A stretch of 64,000 nucleotides of DNA from Pseudoduganella plicata (GCF_004421005.1 NZ_CP038026.1:2914001-2978000); one strand, 5' to 3'; counted from the stretch's first letter, positions 37,187 to 44,966 are shown. Made by a program: numbers and translations. Notes: generated from the letters alone by a model not told the origin.

Positions 37187-38053
37187 ATGAGTACATCCCG
37201 AAAAGTGGCGGCAGCCGTCGGCGTGGCGGGCTTCCTTTGGGCCGGCATGGTATCCATGATCGCGGCCAGCCAGCGCAAGCTCCTGTTCAATCCGACGCTG
37301 ATCCGCGAGGTCCAGAGCCCCCGCAGCGCGGGCCATCGCACGCGTGCCGTGGTGCTGCGTGCCAGCGATGGCACCCGCCTGGCGGGCTGGCTGATGACGC
37401 CGCACGGACCCGGTCCGCACCCGGCCGTCGTCTACTTCGGCGGGCGCTCCGAAGAGGTGTCGTGGGTCGTGCGCGATGCGGGCACACTGTTTCCGGGCAT
37501 GACGGTACTGGCGATGAACTATCGGGGCTATGGCGATTCGCGCGGCGTGCCGGGCGAAGAGCATATGGTCGAGGATGGCTGCATGCTGTTCGACTGGCTG
37601 TGCAGCCGTCAGAACGTCGATGCCAGGCGGGTGGCCGTGGTGGGCCGCAGCCTGGGCTCGGGCGTGGCAGTGCAGGTGGCCAAGGAGCGGCCCGCCCACT
37701 CCGTCGTGCTGATCACGCCGTACGATTCGATCCTGGCGCTGGCGCAGCGCAAGTTCCGCGTGGTGCCTGTCAGCTTCGTACTGCGGCACCGTTTCGAGTC
37801 CGTCAAATACGCGTCACTGCTGCGCGCGCCAACTTACGTGTTGCGGGCGGCCAGCGACGATGTCGTGCCGCACTCCCATACCGACCAGCTGGTGGCGCAG
37901 ATGACGCGCATCCACCAGGACGAAATCGTTCCCGACTCGGATCACATGAATATCCCATACCTGCCGGCGACGCAGCAGAAGATCGCACGCTTCCTGACGA
38001 CGCAGTTTGCCGTTACACAGCCGCTGGCGGCAACGGCGCCTTCGGCGGCATAA
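37187..38053 (+). CDS. Membrane-anchored alpha/beta hydrolase
   Basis: A 288-residue serine hydrolase with an N-terminal membrane anchor (about 8-27, AAAVGVAGFLWAGMVSMIAA) and an S33/BAAT-like alpha/beta-hydrolase body. The nucleophile is S155 in VVGRSLGSGV, the acid is in AASDDVVPHSHT, and the likely His is in DSDHMNIPY. ABHD-type proteins of this shape act on lipids or esters. It is followed by a rho-independent terminator. Confidence 0.85.
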   Translation: MSTSRKVAAAVGVAGFLWAGMVSMIAASQRKLLFNPTLIREVQSPRSAGHRTRAVVLRASDGTRLAGWLMTPHGPGPHPAVVYFGGRSEEVSWVVRDAGTLFPGMTVLAMNYRGYGDSRGVPGEEHMVEDGCMLFDWLCSRQNVDARRVAVVGRSLGSGVAVQVAKERPAHSVVLITPYDSILALAQRKFRVVPVSFVLRHRFESVKYASLLRAPTYVLRAASDDVVPHSHTDQLVAQMTRIHQDEIVPDSDHMNIPYLPATQQKIARFLTTQFAVTQPLAATAPSAA

Positions 38054-38067
38054 GGTCGTTAACGACG

Positions 38068-38102
38068 AAAAGCCGCAACGCGGAAATCCGCGGCGGCTTT
38101 TT
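38068..38102. terminator. Bidirectional rho-independent terminator
   Basis: AAAAGCCGC (38068-38076) pairs with GCGGCTTTT (38093-38101), with a nested CGGA/TCCG. T5 follows on the plus strand, A4 precedes it. It lies between the convergent hydrolase and infA genes. Confidence 0.8.
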
Positions 38103-38162
38103 GCGCTCCCGTGATGAATGCAGCGAACGGGTACTGCGATGGACTCTCGGCTGCGGCCGCGA

Positions 38163-38423
38163 TCAGCGACGGCGGGCCTGGTGAGTGGGCGCTGGGCCTC
38201 GGTGTTCGATATGACGGAAAACGATGCGACCCTTGTTCAGGTCGTAGGGCGACAGTTCCAGCGTGACACGATCACCCGCAAGAATACGGATGTGGTTTTT
38301 CTTCATTTTGCCCGATGTATATGCTACGAGTTTGTGGCCATTATCGAGGTCGACGCGGAAACGCATCTCGGGCAGGATTTCGGTAACGAGGCCGTTCATT
38401 TCAATCAGTTCTTCTTTAGCCAT
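38163..38423 (-). CDS. infA: Translation initiation factor IF-1 (second-type, extended)
   Basis: An 86-residue IF-1 beginning [18 protein letters not shown], with the OB-fold [28 protein letters not shown]. The usual IF-1 is 72 residues; here a tail [16 protein letters not shown] is appended. Burkholderiales commonly carry an extra infA outside the ribosomal protein cluster, and this isolated, extended gene fits that type. Start ATG 38423 with AAGGAATT upstream. It lies downstream of a candidate structured RNA with its own terminator, so it needs its own promoter. Confidence 0.92.
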   Translation of the reverse strand: MAKEELIEMNGLVTEILPEMRFRVDLDNGHKLVAYTSGKMKKNHIRILAGDRVTLELSPYDLNKGRIVFRHIEHRGPAPTHQARRR

Positions 38424-38511
38424 AATTCCTTTCGTGAGTGGCACGGAGCCATTGCCGGACGCCGTCTGGTGCCGGATGCTGCGTCATACCGATATGGGGG
38501 TAAATTCGTGA

Positions 38512-38540
38512 AAAAAAAGCCCGCTTGCTGCGGGCTTCGT
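38512..38540 (-). terminator. Rho-independent terminator (leftward)
   Basis: On the minus strand AAGCCCGC-agcaa-GCGGGCTT is followed by a run of eight T (complement of 38512-38519). No recognised gene ends here; it terminates the transcript starting near 38755. Confidence 0.85.
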
Positions 38541-38577
38541 TTCAATGTAATGCCAATGCTTGAATCGCTGCTCCAGC

Positions 38578-38632
38578 CCATGCTATCTGCGTGGTGCGGA
38601 TGCTTCGGACGCCCATGCTATCTGCATGGTGC
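38578..38632. repeat. Two 21-bp direct repeats within the candidate RNA
   Basis: CCCATGCTATCTGC(G/A)TGGTGC occurs at 38578-38598 and 38612-38632 with a single difference, in 34-nt spacing. On the minus strand the upstream copy carries the ATG of the mini-frame; in the downstream copy that ATG is ACG. Confidence 0.8.
38584..38628 (-). CDS. Possible 14-residue leader peptide
   Basis: ATG 38628 is preceded by GGAGG with a 4-nt gap, an excellent ribosome site, and the frame MQIAWASEASAPRR ends at TAG 38586-38584. It lies in the candidate RNA between kptA and infA. It has no run of one amino acid that would suggest classic attenuation. The protein itself is unrecognised, and the case rests on the ribosome site alone. 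Confidence 0.3.
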
Positions 38633-38761
38633 CTCCAACGTGTAATTCGACCAATGTCTGGTATGACAACCTTCCGGGCTAAACTCGCATCGCGGCTTTA
38701 CACACGCCTGCCTTGCGTTACCAGGAGGGGCCGACGGAATCAACTCCATCGACAGAACAAA

Positions 38762-38792
38762 GTATAGCACAACTGTTTGTGCGGCGCACAAA
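38762..38792 (-). promoter_or_regulatory. Extended -10 promoter of the candidate RNA
   Basis: On the minus strand TTGTGC (complement of 38787-38792), 19-nt spacer, TATACT (complement of 38762-38767) preceded by TG-C. The long spacer is offset by the TGn extension. Confidence 0.55.
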
Positions 38793-38809
38793 TACCGTAC
38801 GGCGTGTTG

Positions 38810-39358
38810 TTATCCCGGGAAATCGATAAACCGCAGCGGTACCGCGTCCGTCAGCCAGACGCCGTTATCGGCGCGGTAGAACACGTGCCCTTGGGCCGTC
38901 ATCTGCACGGCGCGGATCGACAGCACGACCGGCACACCATAGCGCGTGCCGACGCTGACGGCCGTCGCCCGCGCCTCGGACAGGTGGACGTGCTGGCGCG
39001 ATTGCGCCTTCAGCCCTTCTTTGCGGATTGCCGTGACGAAGCGGCTGGCCGTGCCATGGTAGAGAATCTCCGGCGGCTGGGCCGGTGCCAGTTCCAGGTC
39101 GACGGACTTGAGCGAGTGCCCCTGGCTGGCGCGGATGGAGCAGCCGTCTTCACTGAAGGCAAAGCGCTGCTTCTCGTTGCTGGTCACTACCTCGCGCAGC
39201 TCTTCCAGCGTGAAGCGCTTACCGTGCGCGTGTGCTCTCTCCAGCAGCGTGGCGACGTCGGCCCAGCCGTTCTTGTCGAGCGTCAGGCCGATGGTGTCCG
39301 GCGCATGTCGCAGGATCAGGGAGAGGAATTTACTGATGCTTACTTTTTTGTCGGTCAT
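38810..39358 (-). CDS. kptA: KptA, RNA 2'-phosphotransferase
   Basis: A 182-residue Tpt1/KptA homologue that transfers an internal 2'-phosphate of RNA to NAD+. Conserved residues are in SKFLSLILRHAPDTIGL (Arg-His), the RASQGHS motif, LYHGTASRF and HVHLSEARATA. In yeast it completes tRNA splicing; bacteria lack that pathway and the natural substrate is unclear. Start ATG 39358; a longer reading to 39559 overlaps the divergent isochorismatase gene and lacks support. Confidence 0.93.
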   Translation of the reverse strand: MTDKKVSISKFLSLILRHAPDTIGLTLDKNGWADVATLLERAHAHGKRFTLEELREVVTSNEKQRFAFSEDGCSIRASQGHSLKSVDLELAPAQPPEILYHGTASRFVTAIRKEGLKAQSRQHVHLSEARATAVSVGTRYGVPVVLSIRAVQMTAQGHVFYRADNGVWLTDAVPLRFIDFPG

Positions 39359-39395
39359 CAGGCATTCTAGCGTAGCCGAATTCACAGGAGACCCG

Positions 39396-39950
39396 ATGCC
39401 GCTGCCCGCCCTGATCATCATCGACATGCAACAAGGCATGGCCGACCCGGCCGCCGGAGAGCGCAACAATCCGCAGGCCGAGGACAATATTGGCCGCCTG
39501 CTGGACGCCTGGCGCAACGCGGAGGCGCCAATTGTCCACGTGCGCCACATCTCGCGCACGCCGGGTTCGCCATTCTGGCCAGGACAACAGGGCGTCGAGT
39601 TTCAGCCCCGCTTCCTACCGGCACCGCATGCGCACGTCGTGGAGAAGAACGTGCCCGACAGTTTCATCAATACGGGACTGGAACGGTGGCTGCACGTGCG
39701 CGGCATCAACCGGCTGGTCGTCACAGGTGTCAGCACCAACAACTCGGTCGAATCGACCGCGCGCACAGCCGGCAACCTCGGCTTTACGACGCAAGTGGTC
39801 GCCGACGCGACATTTGCTTTCGCCCGGGACGACTATGCCGGCAACCCTCGCAGCGCCGACGAGGTGCACTGGATGGCACTGGCCAACCTGGACGGGGAAT
39901 ACGCGCAGGTAGTGGATACCGCAGCGGTGCTGACGCAGATGGACGTCTGA
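39396..39950 (+). CDS. Isochorismatase-family protein with Ser at the Cys position
   Basis: A 184-residue cysteine-hydrolase-fold protein. D10 (IIIDMQ) and K84 (VVEKNVPDSF) of the catalytic triad are present, but the nucleophile position in GVSTNNSVESTAR is S117 where amidohydrolase members have Cys. The gene may code for an altered or binding-type member. ATG 39396 has an AGGAGA site. It is divergent from kptA. Confidence 0.85.
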   Translation: MPLPALIIIDMQQGMADPAAGERNNPQAEDNIGRLLDAWRNAEAPIVHVRHISRTPGSPFWPGQQGVEFQPRFLPAPHAHVVEKNVPDSFINTGLERWLHVRGINRLVVTGVSTNNSVESTARTAGNLGFTTQVVADATFAFARDDYAGNPRSADEVHWMALANLDGEYAQVVDTAAVLTQMDV

Positions 39951-39995
39951 ATCCCGATCAGGCAGAGCCTGTCGCCGCGATGGCCTTGGCCGGCG

Positions 39996-40029
39996 TATAA
40001 TAAGACACCCACATCAACCATGCGCATGG
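39996..40029 (+). promoter_or_regulatory. ccdAB promoter and candidate operator
   Basis: A consensus TATAAT (39996-40001) lies 38 nt before the ccdA ATG, with no good -35. Between them is the perfect palindrome CCATGCGCATGG (40018-40029), well placed for autoregulation by the CcdA-CcdB complex. Confidence 0.5.
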
Positions 40030-40038
40030 GATGCCAAC

Positions 40039-40296
40039 ATGAATGCACCACTGCCCTCCCCCGCAGAGAAGCCGCGTGCTAAGAAAGCCACCAACATCAC
40101 GCTGGCGATGGACGTGTATCTCGCAGCCAAGGATTTCGGCATCAATATCTCGCAGGTGTGCGAGCAAACCCTGCGCGAACAGATCCAGGCGCGCAAGGAA
40201 CAGCAGTGGAATGCGCAACACGCCGATTTCCTGTCCAGCTACAACAGCGTGGTGGAAACGGAAGGCGTGGCGCTGCAGGAATGGCGCGCGTTCTGA
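40039..40296 (+). CDS. ccdA: CcdA-type antitoxin
   Basis: An 85-residue type II antitoxin. The N-terminal part (KKATNITLAMDVYLAAKDFGINIS) is a ribbon-helix-helix DNA-binding domain and the C-terminal half (RKEQQWNAQHADFLSSYNSV ... VALQEWRAF) wraps the toxin, as in CcdA. It overlaps ccdB by the TGATG junction at 40294-40298. In E. coli CcdA is degraded by proteases including TldD-TldE; a pmbA/tldE gene lies at 18756. Confidence 0.88.
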   Translation: MNAPLPSPAEKPRAKKATNITLAMDVYLAAKDFGINISQVCEQTLREQIQARKEQQWNAQHADFLSSYNSVVETEGVALQEWRAF

Positions 40297-40613
40297 TGGC
40301 GCGCTTCGACATCTACGCCAACCCCGGCCGCAACAAGGCCAGCATTCCGTACCTGGTGGAAGTGCAGAGCAACGTCATCAGCGGGCTGAGGACGCGCATC
40401 GTCATCCCACTGCGCAGCCTGAGCGGCTTCTCGGCCGCAACGCTGCCTGCGGATCTGTTTCCCATCATCGAGGTTGACGGCAACGACTGCTTTCTCGACA
40501 CACCGCAGATGGGGGCTATTCCGCTTGCCGAACTGAAGGTGCGCGCCGGCTCGGCTCTCGAGCATCGGCTGGCGATTCAGACGGCGCTAGATCGGGTGTT
40601 CGGGGCGTACTGA
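40296..40613 (+). CDS. ccdB: CcdB-type gyrase-poison toxin
   Basis: A 105-residue CcdB homologue (MARFDIYANPGRNKASIPYL, RIVIPLRSLSGFSAATLPAD, RAGSALEHRLAIQTALDRVF). CcdB poisons DNA gyrase by binding GyrA. The C-terminal residues that contact gyrase in the F-plasmid toxin (W99, G100, I101) are replaced by VFGAY here, so activity on gyrase should be tested. Translationally coupled to ccdA. Confidence 0.9.
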   Translation: MARFDIYANPGRNKASIPYLVEVQSNVISGLRTRIVIPLRSLSGFSAATLPADLFPIIEVDGNDCFLDTPQMGAIPLAELKVRAGSALEHRLAIQTALDRVFGAY

Positions 40614-40928
40614 AGCGCGACAGTGACGAAACGTCTAATGTGGAGTTAAAACCCTACTTTATAGCTTGAAATCATGCTAACGGCCTAAGTCAGTCCCTCA
40701 ATACTCCCGTCTAATTAGTCGGAGGATTCGACCGACTGGCAGAGCTGCGGGCCAGCCAACGCGTTTCGGGACCGCGTGCTCTATACCTTGGCGGCCTGAC
40801 TATCGCAGAACTGCCATCAAACTGACGTACACTACACGGACGCTCCCATGGACTGCTATTAAGCTCAACATTCGACGCGCTTTTCGCAACAATATCGAAG
40901 AAAGTAAATTTTTACACGCGAAGCATAT
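40614..40928. other. AT-richer intergenic stretch before the accessory gene
   Basis: No convincing gene is seen in these 315 bases. AGTCGG/CCGACT arms (40717-40722, 40732-40737) form a small hairpin. Composition drops toward the right end and stays low through the next gene. No tRNA, insertion sequence ends or clear attachment repeat was found by eye. Confidence 0.4.
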
Positions 40929-42020
40929 ATGAGCTTGAACGAATTAATACAGGTTTGCATTGCCCATAACCTCGATGGGTACAACATCGACCTCGGAGTC
41001 AAAAGTTTCGCTGTAAACCTGTTAAAGCCGGAGATGCCTGTCATTTCGATTCAGTTGCGTAGTCTGGACGAGCTCTTGCGAATGATGAAGAAGGCTGATA
41101 GCACCCATATCTACATTGCTCGCGGCGTTTTCTATTTGAATGCGCTCTACTCGGTGACAAATAGTTTCCCCGCAGCACGCATCTACTACCTGAAAACGCA
41201 AGATCTAATGGCCGTTGCGGCTATAGGCAGCTTTTTGGAAGAACATAGTGTGAGGCTGCCGCCAGTGAACGATGCACAGCTCTCCCAATTAATAGATGAC
41301 CAGTGCTACCCCGAAAGATATGCAAAATGGCACACACAATGGGAGGCGAATAGCAGAACATTCAAAGGCTTGTTAGACGGACGCATCCAAAATACCTCGG
41401 TCGAGCAAGGGATTTGGCTATCGTCCAATGGCCGGTGCATGTTCTGTGAGAGCAAGACGGACCGCATGTCTACCGCGACCATTATGGCAGAAAAGGGAGT
41501 GCTGGTTGGTTTCCAGCTCTGTGGCGAGCACGAGACTGAGGCAATGAATCATCCGACGCTATTCAACTATATCTGTTCCAAGACTGGCATTCCTGCACCA
41601 TTCTTTGCTCGAGCAACGGTTGTTCTTCACGGCAAATACGCACTCACCATCACCCGCCATGCCCTGCTCAAGGATCTAGATTGCGAAAATGAGAAGGTTA
41701 GCGGAGCGACTATCACCGCTAAGCGTAAGTCCGGCTTTCGCGTTATTGTCCGCCAAGATGCATTACACGACTATGCTTATATTATCCAGGACCCACGGAG
41801 AAGACCAGTTTCAAGAATTGATTCTGCCAATCACCATCACGTCGCATATGGCCCGGACCATGTCCATCGCGATTTAAGAAAGGCGAATAAAAACAAGGTT
41901 GAGCCGAGTTTTACATACGGATTCGTTGCCGCTGACCTTAAAGCGATAAAAAAGCTAATCGAGAATGCGGAAACACAGTGGCAAAGCAAGCTTGCAGCGC
42001 AACCGTTCGGCAAGGCGTAA
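40929..42020 (+). CDS. Unknown accessory protein with Cys/His cluster and TumE/DUF6516-like C-terminus
   Basis: A 363-residue protein I cannot assign. Residues 1-125 are alpha/beta with no motif I know. About 165-205 hold a possible zinc-binding set (GRCMFCESKT, then LCGEHETEA). The last 100 residues (RQDALHDYAYIIQDPRRRPV, RIDSANHHHVAYGPDHVHRD) resemble the R(I/W)D.A.HH....P.H.H pattern of TumE/DUF6516-type toxins. Codon use (ATA, AGA, TTA) and AT content differ from all neighbours, indicating transfer. It follows ccdAB by 315 nt. A toxin or defence role is only a guess. Confidence 0.65.
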   Translation: MSLNELIQVCIAHNLDGYNIDLGVKSFAVNLLKPEMPVISIQLRSLDELLRMMKKADSTHIYIARGVFYLNALYSVTNSFPAARIYYLKTQDLMAVAAIGSFLEEHSVRLPPVNDAQLSQLIDDQCYPERYAKWHTQWEANSRTFKGLLDGRIQNTSVEQGIWLSSNGRCMFCESKTDRMSTATIMAEKGVLVGFQLCGEHETEAMNHPTLFNYICSKTGIPAPFFARATVVLHGKYALTITRHALLKDLDCENEKVSGATITAKRKSGFRVIVRQDALHDYAYIIQDPRRRPVSRIDSANHHHVAYGPDHVHRDLRKANKNKVEPSFTYGFVAADLKAIKKLIENAETQWQSKLAAQPFGKA

Positions 42021-42106
42021 GACGACCAAAGTTGCTTCTTCAAGTAATCTTAAAGCTGTCCAACGTCAAGAAAAAATGCTGATTGCGAGGTCGTAGGTTA
42101 TTTGGT

Positions 42107-42595
42107 CTACGATGCGTGCGTAACCCTTCGCCACTCCTCGATTTTATTATCAAGCGACATCCCCGCATACGCCGGCGAAGTCGACGGCAACACCACCGTC
42201 CGATAACCCGCCGCGGCAAACTGGGGAGCAAACTTTCCCGACGTCTGCCCGTTAAACCCCACAGTCTCCAATGCCGGGCACAGCCGATGCAGCCGCTCGA
42301 AATCGTTTGCCGCCGGGTTGCGGATCGCCGAATCCAGGCTGCCCTCGCGTTCGCAGGCGCCGAGCACGTCCCATAGCCCGAAGCCGTGCGCCAGCAGGCG
42401 CGGCAGCCGGTCGGCGTAAGGGAGGCTGACGAGATCCTCTCCCGTCAGCGCGGACAGGATCGGCCACAGCGCATTGCGCGGGTGGGCGTAGTACTGCTGG
42501 GCAGCAAGCGAGGCGGCGCCGGGGAAGCTGCCGAGGATCAGGACGCGGGTGTTGCTGTCGATGACGGGCGCCAGGCCCGTGAGAGGAGCGGTCAT
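42107..42595 (-). CDS. Family 6 uracil-DNA-glycosylase-fold enzyme (DNA-deoxyinosine glycosylase)
   Basis: A 162-residue UDG-superfamily protein. Motifs are VLILGSFPGAASL, YYAHPRNALWPIL (the Asn position of motif 1), GFGLWDVLGACEREGSLD, VGFNGQTSG and LPSTSPAYA. These match the family 6 hypoxanthine-DNA glycosylases that remove deaminated adenine. Start ATG 42595; a longer reading to 42802 lies antisense to the neighbouring gene. Divergent from the Mpo1-like gene at 42665. Confidence 0.88.
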   Translation of the reverse strand: MTAPLTGLAPVIDSNTRVLILGSFPGAASLAAQQYYAHPRNALWPILSALTGEDLVSLPYADRLPRLLAHGFGLWDVLGACEREGSLDSAIRNPAANDFERLHRLCPALETVGFNGQTSGKFAPQFAAAGYRTVVLPSTSPAYAGMSLDNKIEEWRRVTHAS

Positions 42596-42664
42596 ACCAG
42601 CAATTGTAGCGGCTAAGCTTCGGTGTAGAATCGGCACAAAGTGCACAGACACAGGAGACAACCA

Positions 42665-43102
42665 ATGAGCGACCCGCGCACCATCCATTCGCTGCTCGAC
42701 CAGTACAGCGACAGCCACCGCAATCCGACAAACGAGTTGATCCACTTTGTCTGCGTGCCGCTGATCATGCTGTCGCTGCTGGGATTCCTGTGGTGGCTGC
42801 ATCCGCTGGTGGCCATCGCGGCCGTGGCGGCGTGCCTGGCGTACTACTGGAAGCTTTCGCGGCCGTTCTCGGCCGGGATGCTGGTGATGGCGCTTGTCAT
42901 GCTTGGGATTTTAGCGGCATTGCCGCCGATGACCGTCCTGCCGTTGTGCATTGCGATGTTCGTGCTGGCCTGGATCGGCCAGTTCATCGGCCATATGATC
43001 GAGGGCAAGAAGCCGTCCTTCTTCGACGACTTGCGCTTCCTGCTGATCGGCCCGTTGTTCGTGCTGAGCTTCCTGTACCGCCGCTTCAACCTCGCCTACT
43101 GA
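42665..43102 (+). CDS. Mpo1-like (DUF962) membrane protein
   Basis: A 145-residue protein with four predicted membrane helices, DUF962 / YGL010w family. The conserved YSDSHRNPTNELIHFVCVP at the N-terminus carries the His residues that in yeast Mpo1 bind Fe2+ for 2-hydroxy fatty acid alpha-oxidation; a second His set is in GQFIGHMIEGKKPSFFDD. A similar dioxygenase role is plausible. An AGGAGA site precedes ATG 42665. Confidence 0.9.
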   Translation: MSDPRTIHSLLDQYSDSHRNPTNELIHFVCVPLIMLSLLGFLWWLHPLVAIAAVAACLAYYWKLSRPFSAGMLVMALVMLGILAALPPMTVLPLCIAMFVLAWIGQFIGHMIEGKKPSFFDDLRFLLIGPLFVLSFLYRRFNLAY

Positions 43103-43105
43103 TCA

Positions 43106-43231
43106 TCATTGCCCGCGCAGCACGACCCAGCCGACCGGTATGGCTTCTTCCGAATACAGGATTAGCGTGACCATCAGCACGGCGACATAGCCGAGCACGG
43201 AAGCGACTTTCATCTGCAGGGGTTTGCTCAC
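43106..43231 (-). CDS. Possible 41-residue membrane peptide
   Basis: A short frame from GTG 43231 (or ATG 43213) reads MSKPLQMKVASVLGYVAVLM and continues with a hydrophobic helix and VGWVVLRGQ, ending at TGA 43106. It has one likely membrane segment. No strong ribosome site is visible. It fills most of the gap between the Mpo1-like gene and the DMT transporter gene. Unrecognised family. Confidence 0.35.
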   Translation of the reverse strand: MSKPLQMKVASVLGYVAVLMVTLILYSEEAIPVGWVVLRGQ

Positions 43232-43388
43232 GAAGCACCATTGGAAGGGTTGGTCTTTGAATAATACTTTTCTTCACGACAAAGATTAAGCTGGCTGCGT
43301 GTGGCTTGACAGCCATCAATGGGGCCGTGCAGCTCAACAACAAGCGATATCCGTGGAGTAATTTTTAGCGGCGCCGTATACTGCTTCG

Positions 43389-44330
43389 ATGCCTTCCTCG
43401 CTGCTCTTCCTTATCGCCAGCCTCATCTGGGGTTCAACCTTCTGGGCCATCACGCTGCAACTGGGTGAGGTGCCGCCGAGCGTTTCCGTCGTCTACCGTT
43501 TTGCGCTGGCGTCCGCCGCGCTGTTCGCGTGGTGCAAGCTGCGCGGCGACAAGCTGACGCTCTCCTGGCATGCGCAGCGCTGGACGATCCTGCAAGGCTG
43601 TGCCACCTTCGGCCTCAGCTATATCTGCACGTATTCGGCCGAGCAATACCTCGTGTCGGCGCTGGTTGCCGTGCTGTTCGCGCTGATGGTGTTCTGGAAT
43701 CCGCTGATCGGCCGGCTCGTGCTGGGCACGCCGCTGAACTGGCGCACGTGGGCGGCCGGGAGCGTGGCCTTGTCCGGCGTCATCCTGCTGTTCTACCAGT
43801 CGATCGGCAATGCCATCCGCGACATCCTGGCCGGCGGCGAGGGCCACTTCCTGCTGGGCCTGATTCTGGCGCTGACCGCCACATTGGCCAGCTCCTTCGG
43901 CAACGTGGTCGTGGTCAAGGTGCGCCAACAGGCCCCGAACGTATTGCTGACAATGGCCTGGGGCATGCTGTGGGGCACGCTGCTGGTGGCGCTGTGGGCG
44001 CTGGCGACGGGCGAGCGCTTCGTGGCCCCGCCGACGGCGCGCTATTGGGCCGGGCTGATCTATCTGTCGCTGTTCGGCTCCGTCATCGCCTTTGCCTGTT
44101 TCTTCACACTGATCGACCGCATCGGTTCCCACAAGGCCGTGTATATCGGCGTCGTCACGCCCGTGATCTCCGTGCTGCTGTCGATCCGGCTGGAACATTT
44201 CCGCCCCGGCGTCCTCGAATGGGCTGGCATGGTACTGTGCCTGGGCAGTGTTGCCTGGGTGCTGCGCACGCCGACGCCCGCCCGACCTGTTGTCGCCATC
44301 GATCCCGACCTGTTAAAGAAAGCCTCATGA
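43389..44330 (+). CDS. EamA/DMT-family transporter
   Basis: A 313-residue inner-membrane protein with ten predicted helices in two EamA repeats (about 5-135 and 155-295; ends GMVLCLGSVAWVLRT). DMT transporters usually export metabolites or amino acids. It overlaps the next gene as ATGA (44327-44330), implying co-translation with the acetyltransferase, which may modify the same compound. Confidence 0.9.
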   Translation: MPSSLLFLIASLIWGSTFWAITLQLGEVPPSVSVVYRFALASAALFAWCKLRGDKLTLSWHAQRWTILQGCATFGLSYICTYSAEQYLVSALVAVLFALMVFWNPLIGRLVLGTPLNWRTWAAGSVALSGVILLFYQSIGNAIRDILAGGEGHFLLGLILALTATLASSFGNVVVVKVRQQAPNVLLTMAWGMLWGTLLVALWALATGERFVAPPTARYWAGLIYLSLFGSVIAFACFFTLIDRIGSHKAVYIGVVTPVISVLLSIRLEHFRPGVLEWAGMVLCLGSVAWVLRTPTPARPVVAIDPDLLKKAS

Positions 44331-44809
44331 GCCTGCATATCCGCCCCGCCCGTCCGGAAGACGTCTCGTCCATTTTCGCCATGATCCGCGAGTTGGCCGT
44401 GTTTGAAAAACTGGAACACATGGTGATCGCCAACGAAGCGATGCTGCAGGACGCGCTGTTCGGCGTGCGGCCGCCATGCGAGGCGATTGTCGGCGAAGAG
44501 CACGGCGAGGTGGTGACGTTCGCGCTGTTCTTCCATAACTTCTCCACCTTCCTGTGCAAGAAGGGCCTGTATCTGGAAGACCTGTACGTCAAGCAGAACC
44601 GTCGCGGCAAGGGCTACGGCAAGCAGATGCTGGTCGCGCTGGCGGCGCTGGCCGTCGAGCGCGGGTGCGGCCGCTTCGAGTGGTCGGTGCTGGACTGGAA
44701 CGCCAACGCCATCAGCTTCTACGAGAAGATGGGCGCGGACGTGCTGCCGGACTGGCGCATCTGCCGCGTCACCGGCGACGCGCTGATGCACCTGGCCCGC
44801 GGCGCCTAA
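44327..44809 (+). CDS. GNAT acetyltransferase (SSAT-like)
   Basis: A 160-residue GNAT enzyme. The family core KGLYLEDLYVKQNRRGKGYGK holds the acetyl-CoA loop (R/Q-x-x-G-x-G/A) and resembles SSAT/SSAT2-type polyamine or thialysine acetyltransferases; VLDWNANAISFYEKMGA is motif B. It overlaps the DMT transporter gene by 4 nt. Substrate not determined. Confidence 0.88.
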   Translation: MSLHIRPARPEDVSSIFAMIRELAVFEKLEHMVIANEAMLQDALFGVRPPCEAIVGEEHGEVVTFALFFHNFSTFLCKKGLYLEDLYVKQNRRGKGYGKQMLVALAALAVERGCGRFEWSVLDWNANAISFYEKMGADVLPDWRICRVTGDALMHLARGA

Positions 44810-44837
44810 AAAAATCCCACGCACGCGGCGTGGGAGA
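44808..44837 (-). terminator. Rho-independent terminator (leftward)
   Basis: TCCCACGC (44815-44822) pairs with GGCGTGGGA-type sequence to 44837; on the minus strand the stem is followed by seven T (complement of 44808-44814). It lies about 130 nt downstream of the transporter fusion gene that ends the hut transcript, and probably ends that transcript. Confidence 0.75.
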
Positions 44838-44966
44838 CAACCCATTGTCAAGTGGGAGGGGAGATGAATCGACGGGTTCAATATAATCGCCCGTCCCCGG
44901 CCCTGCCCCTCCCTTTACAAATGCTTACCGCGACGGGAAATTGCTTACAGATGTCGGCTGCGCACT

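Larger units (their letters stand above)
38512..38755 (-). ncRNA. Candidate structured small RNA or leader, about 244 nt
   Basis: An extended -10 (TGCTATACT, complement of 38762-38770) with TTGTGC 19 nt upstream starts a transcript near 38755 that ends at a textbook terminator (38512). No conserved protein is in between. GTGTAA and TTACAC stretches can close a long stem, with an inner ACCA/TGGT hairpin. A GGAGG site precedes a 14-residue frame MQIAWASEASAPRR (38584-38628). I do not recognise the RNA as 6S, tmRNA, SRP or RNase P. It lies between kptA and infA. Confidence 0.55.

Noticed and set aside
42596..42802. N-terminal extension of the deoxyinosine glycosylase
   Set aside because: It runs antisense into the Mpo1-like gene. 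The protein family starts at the ATG at 42595.
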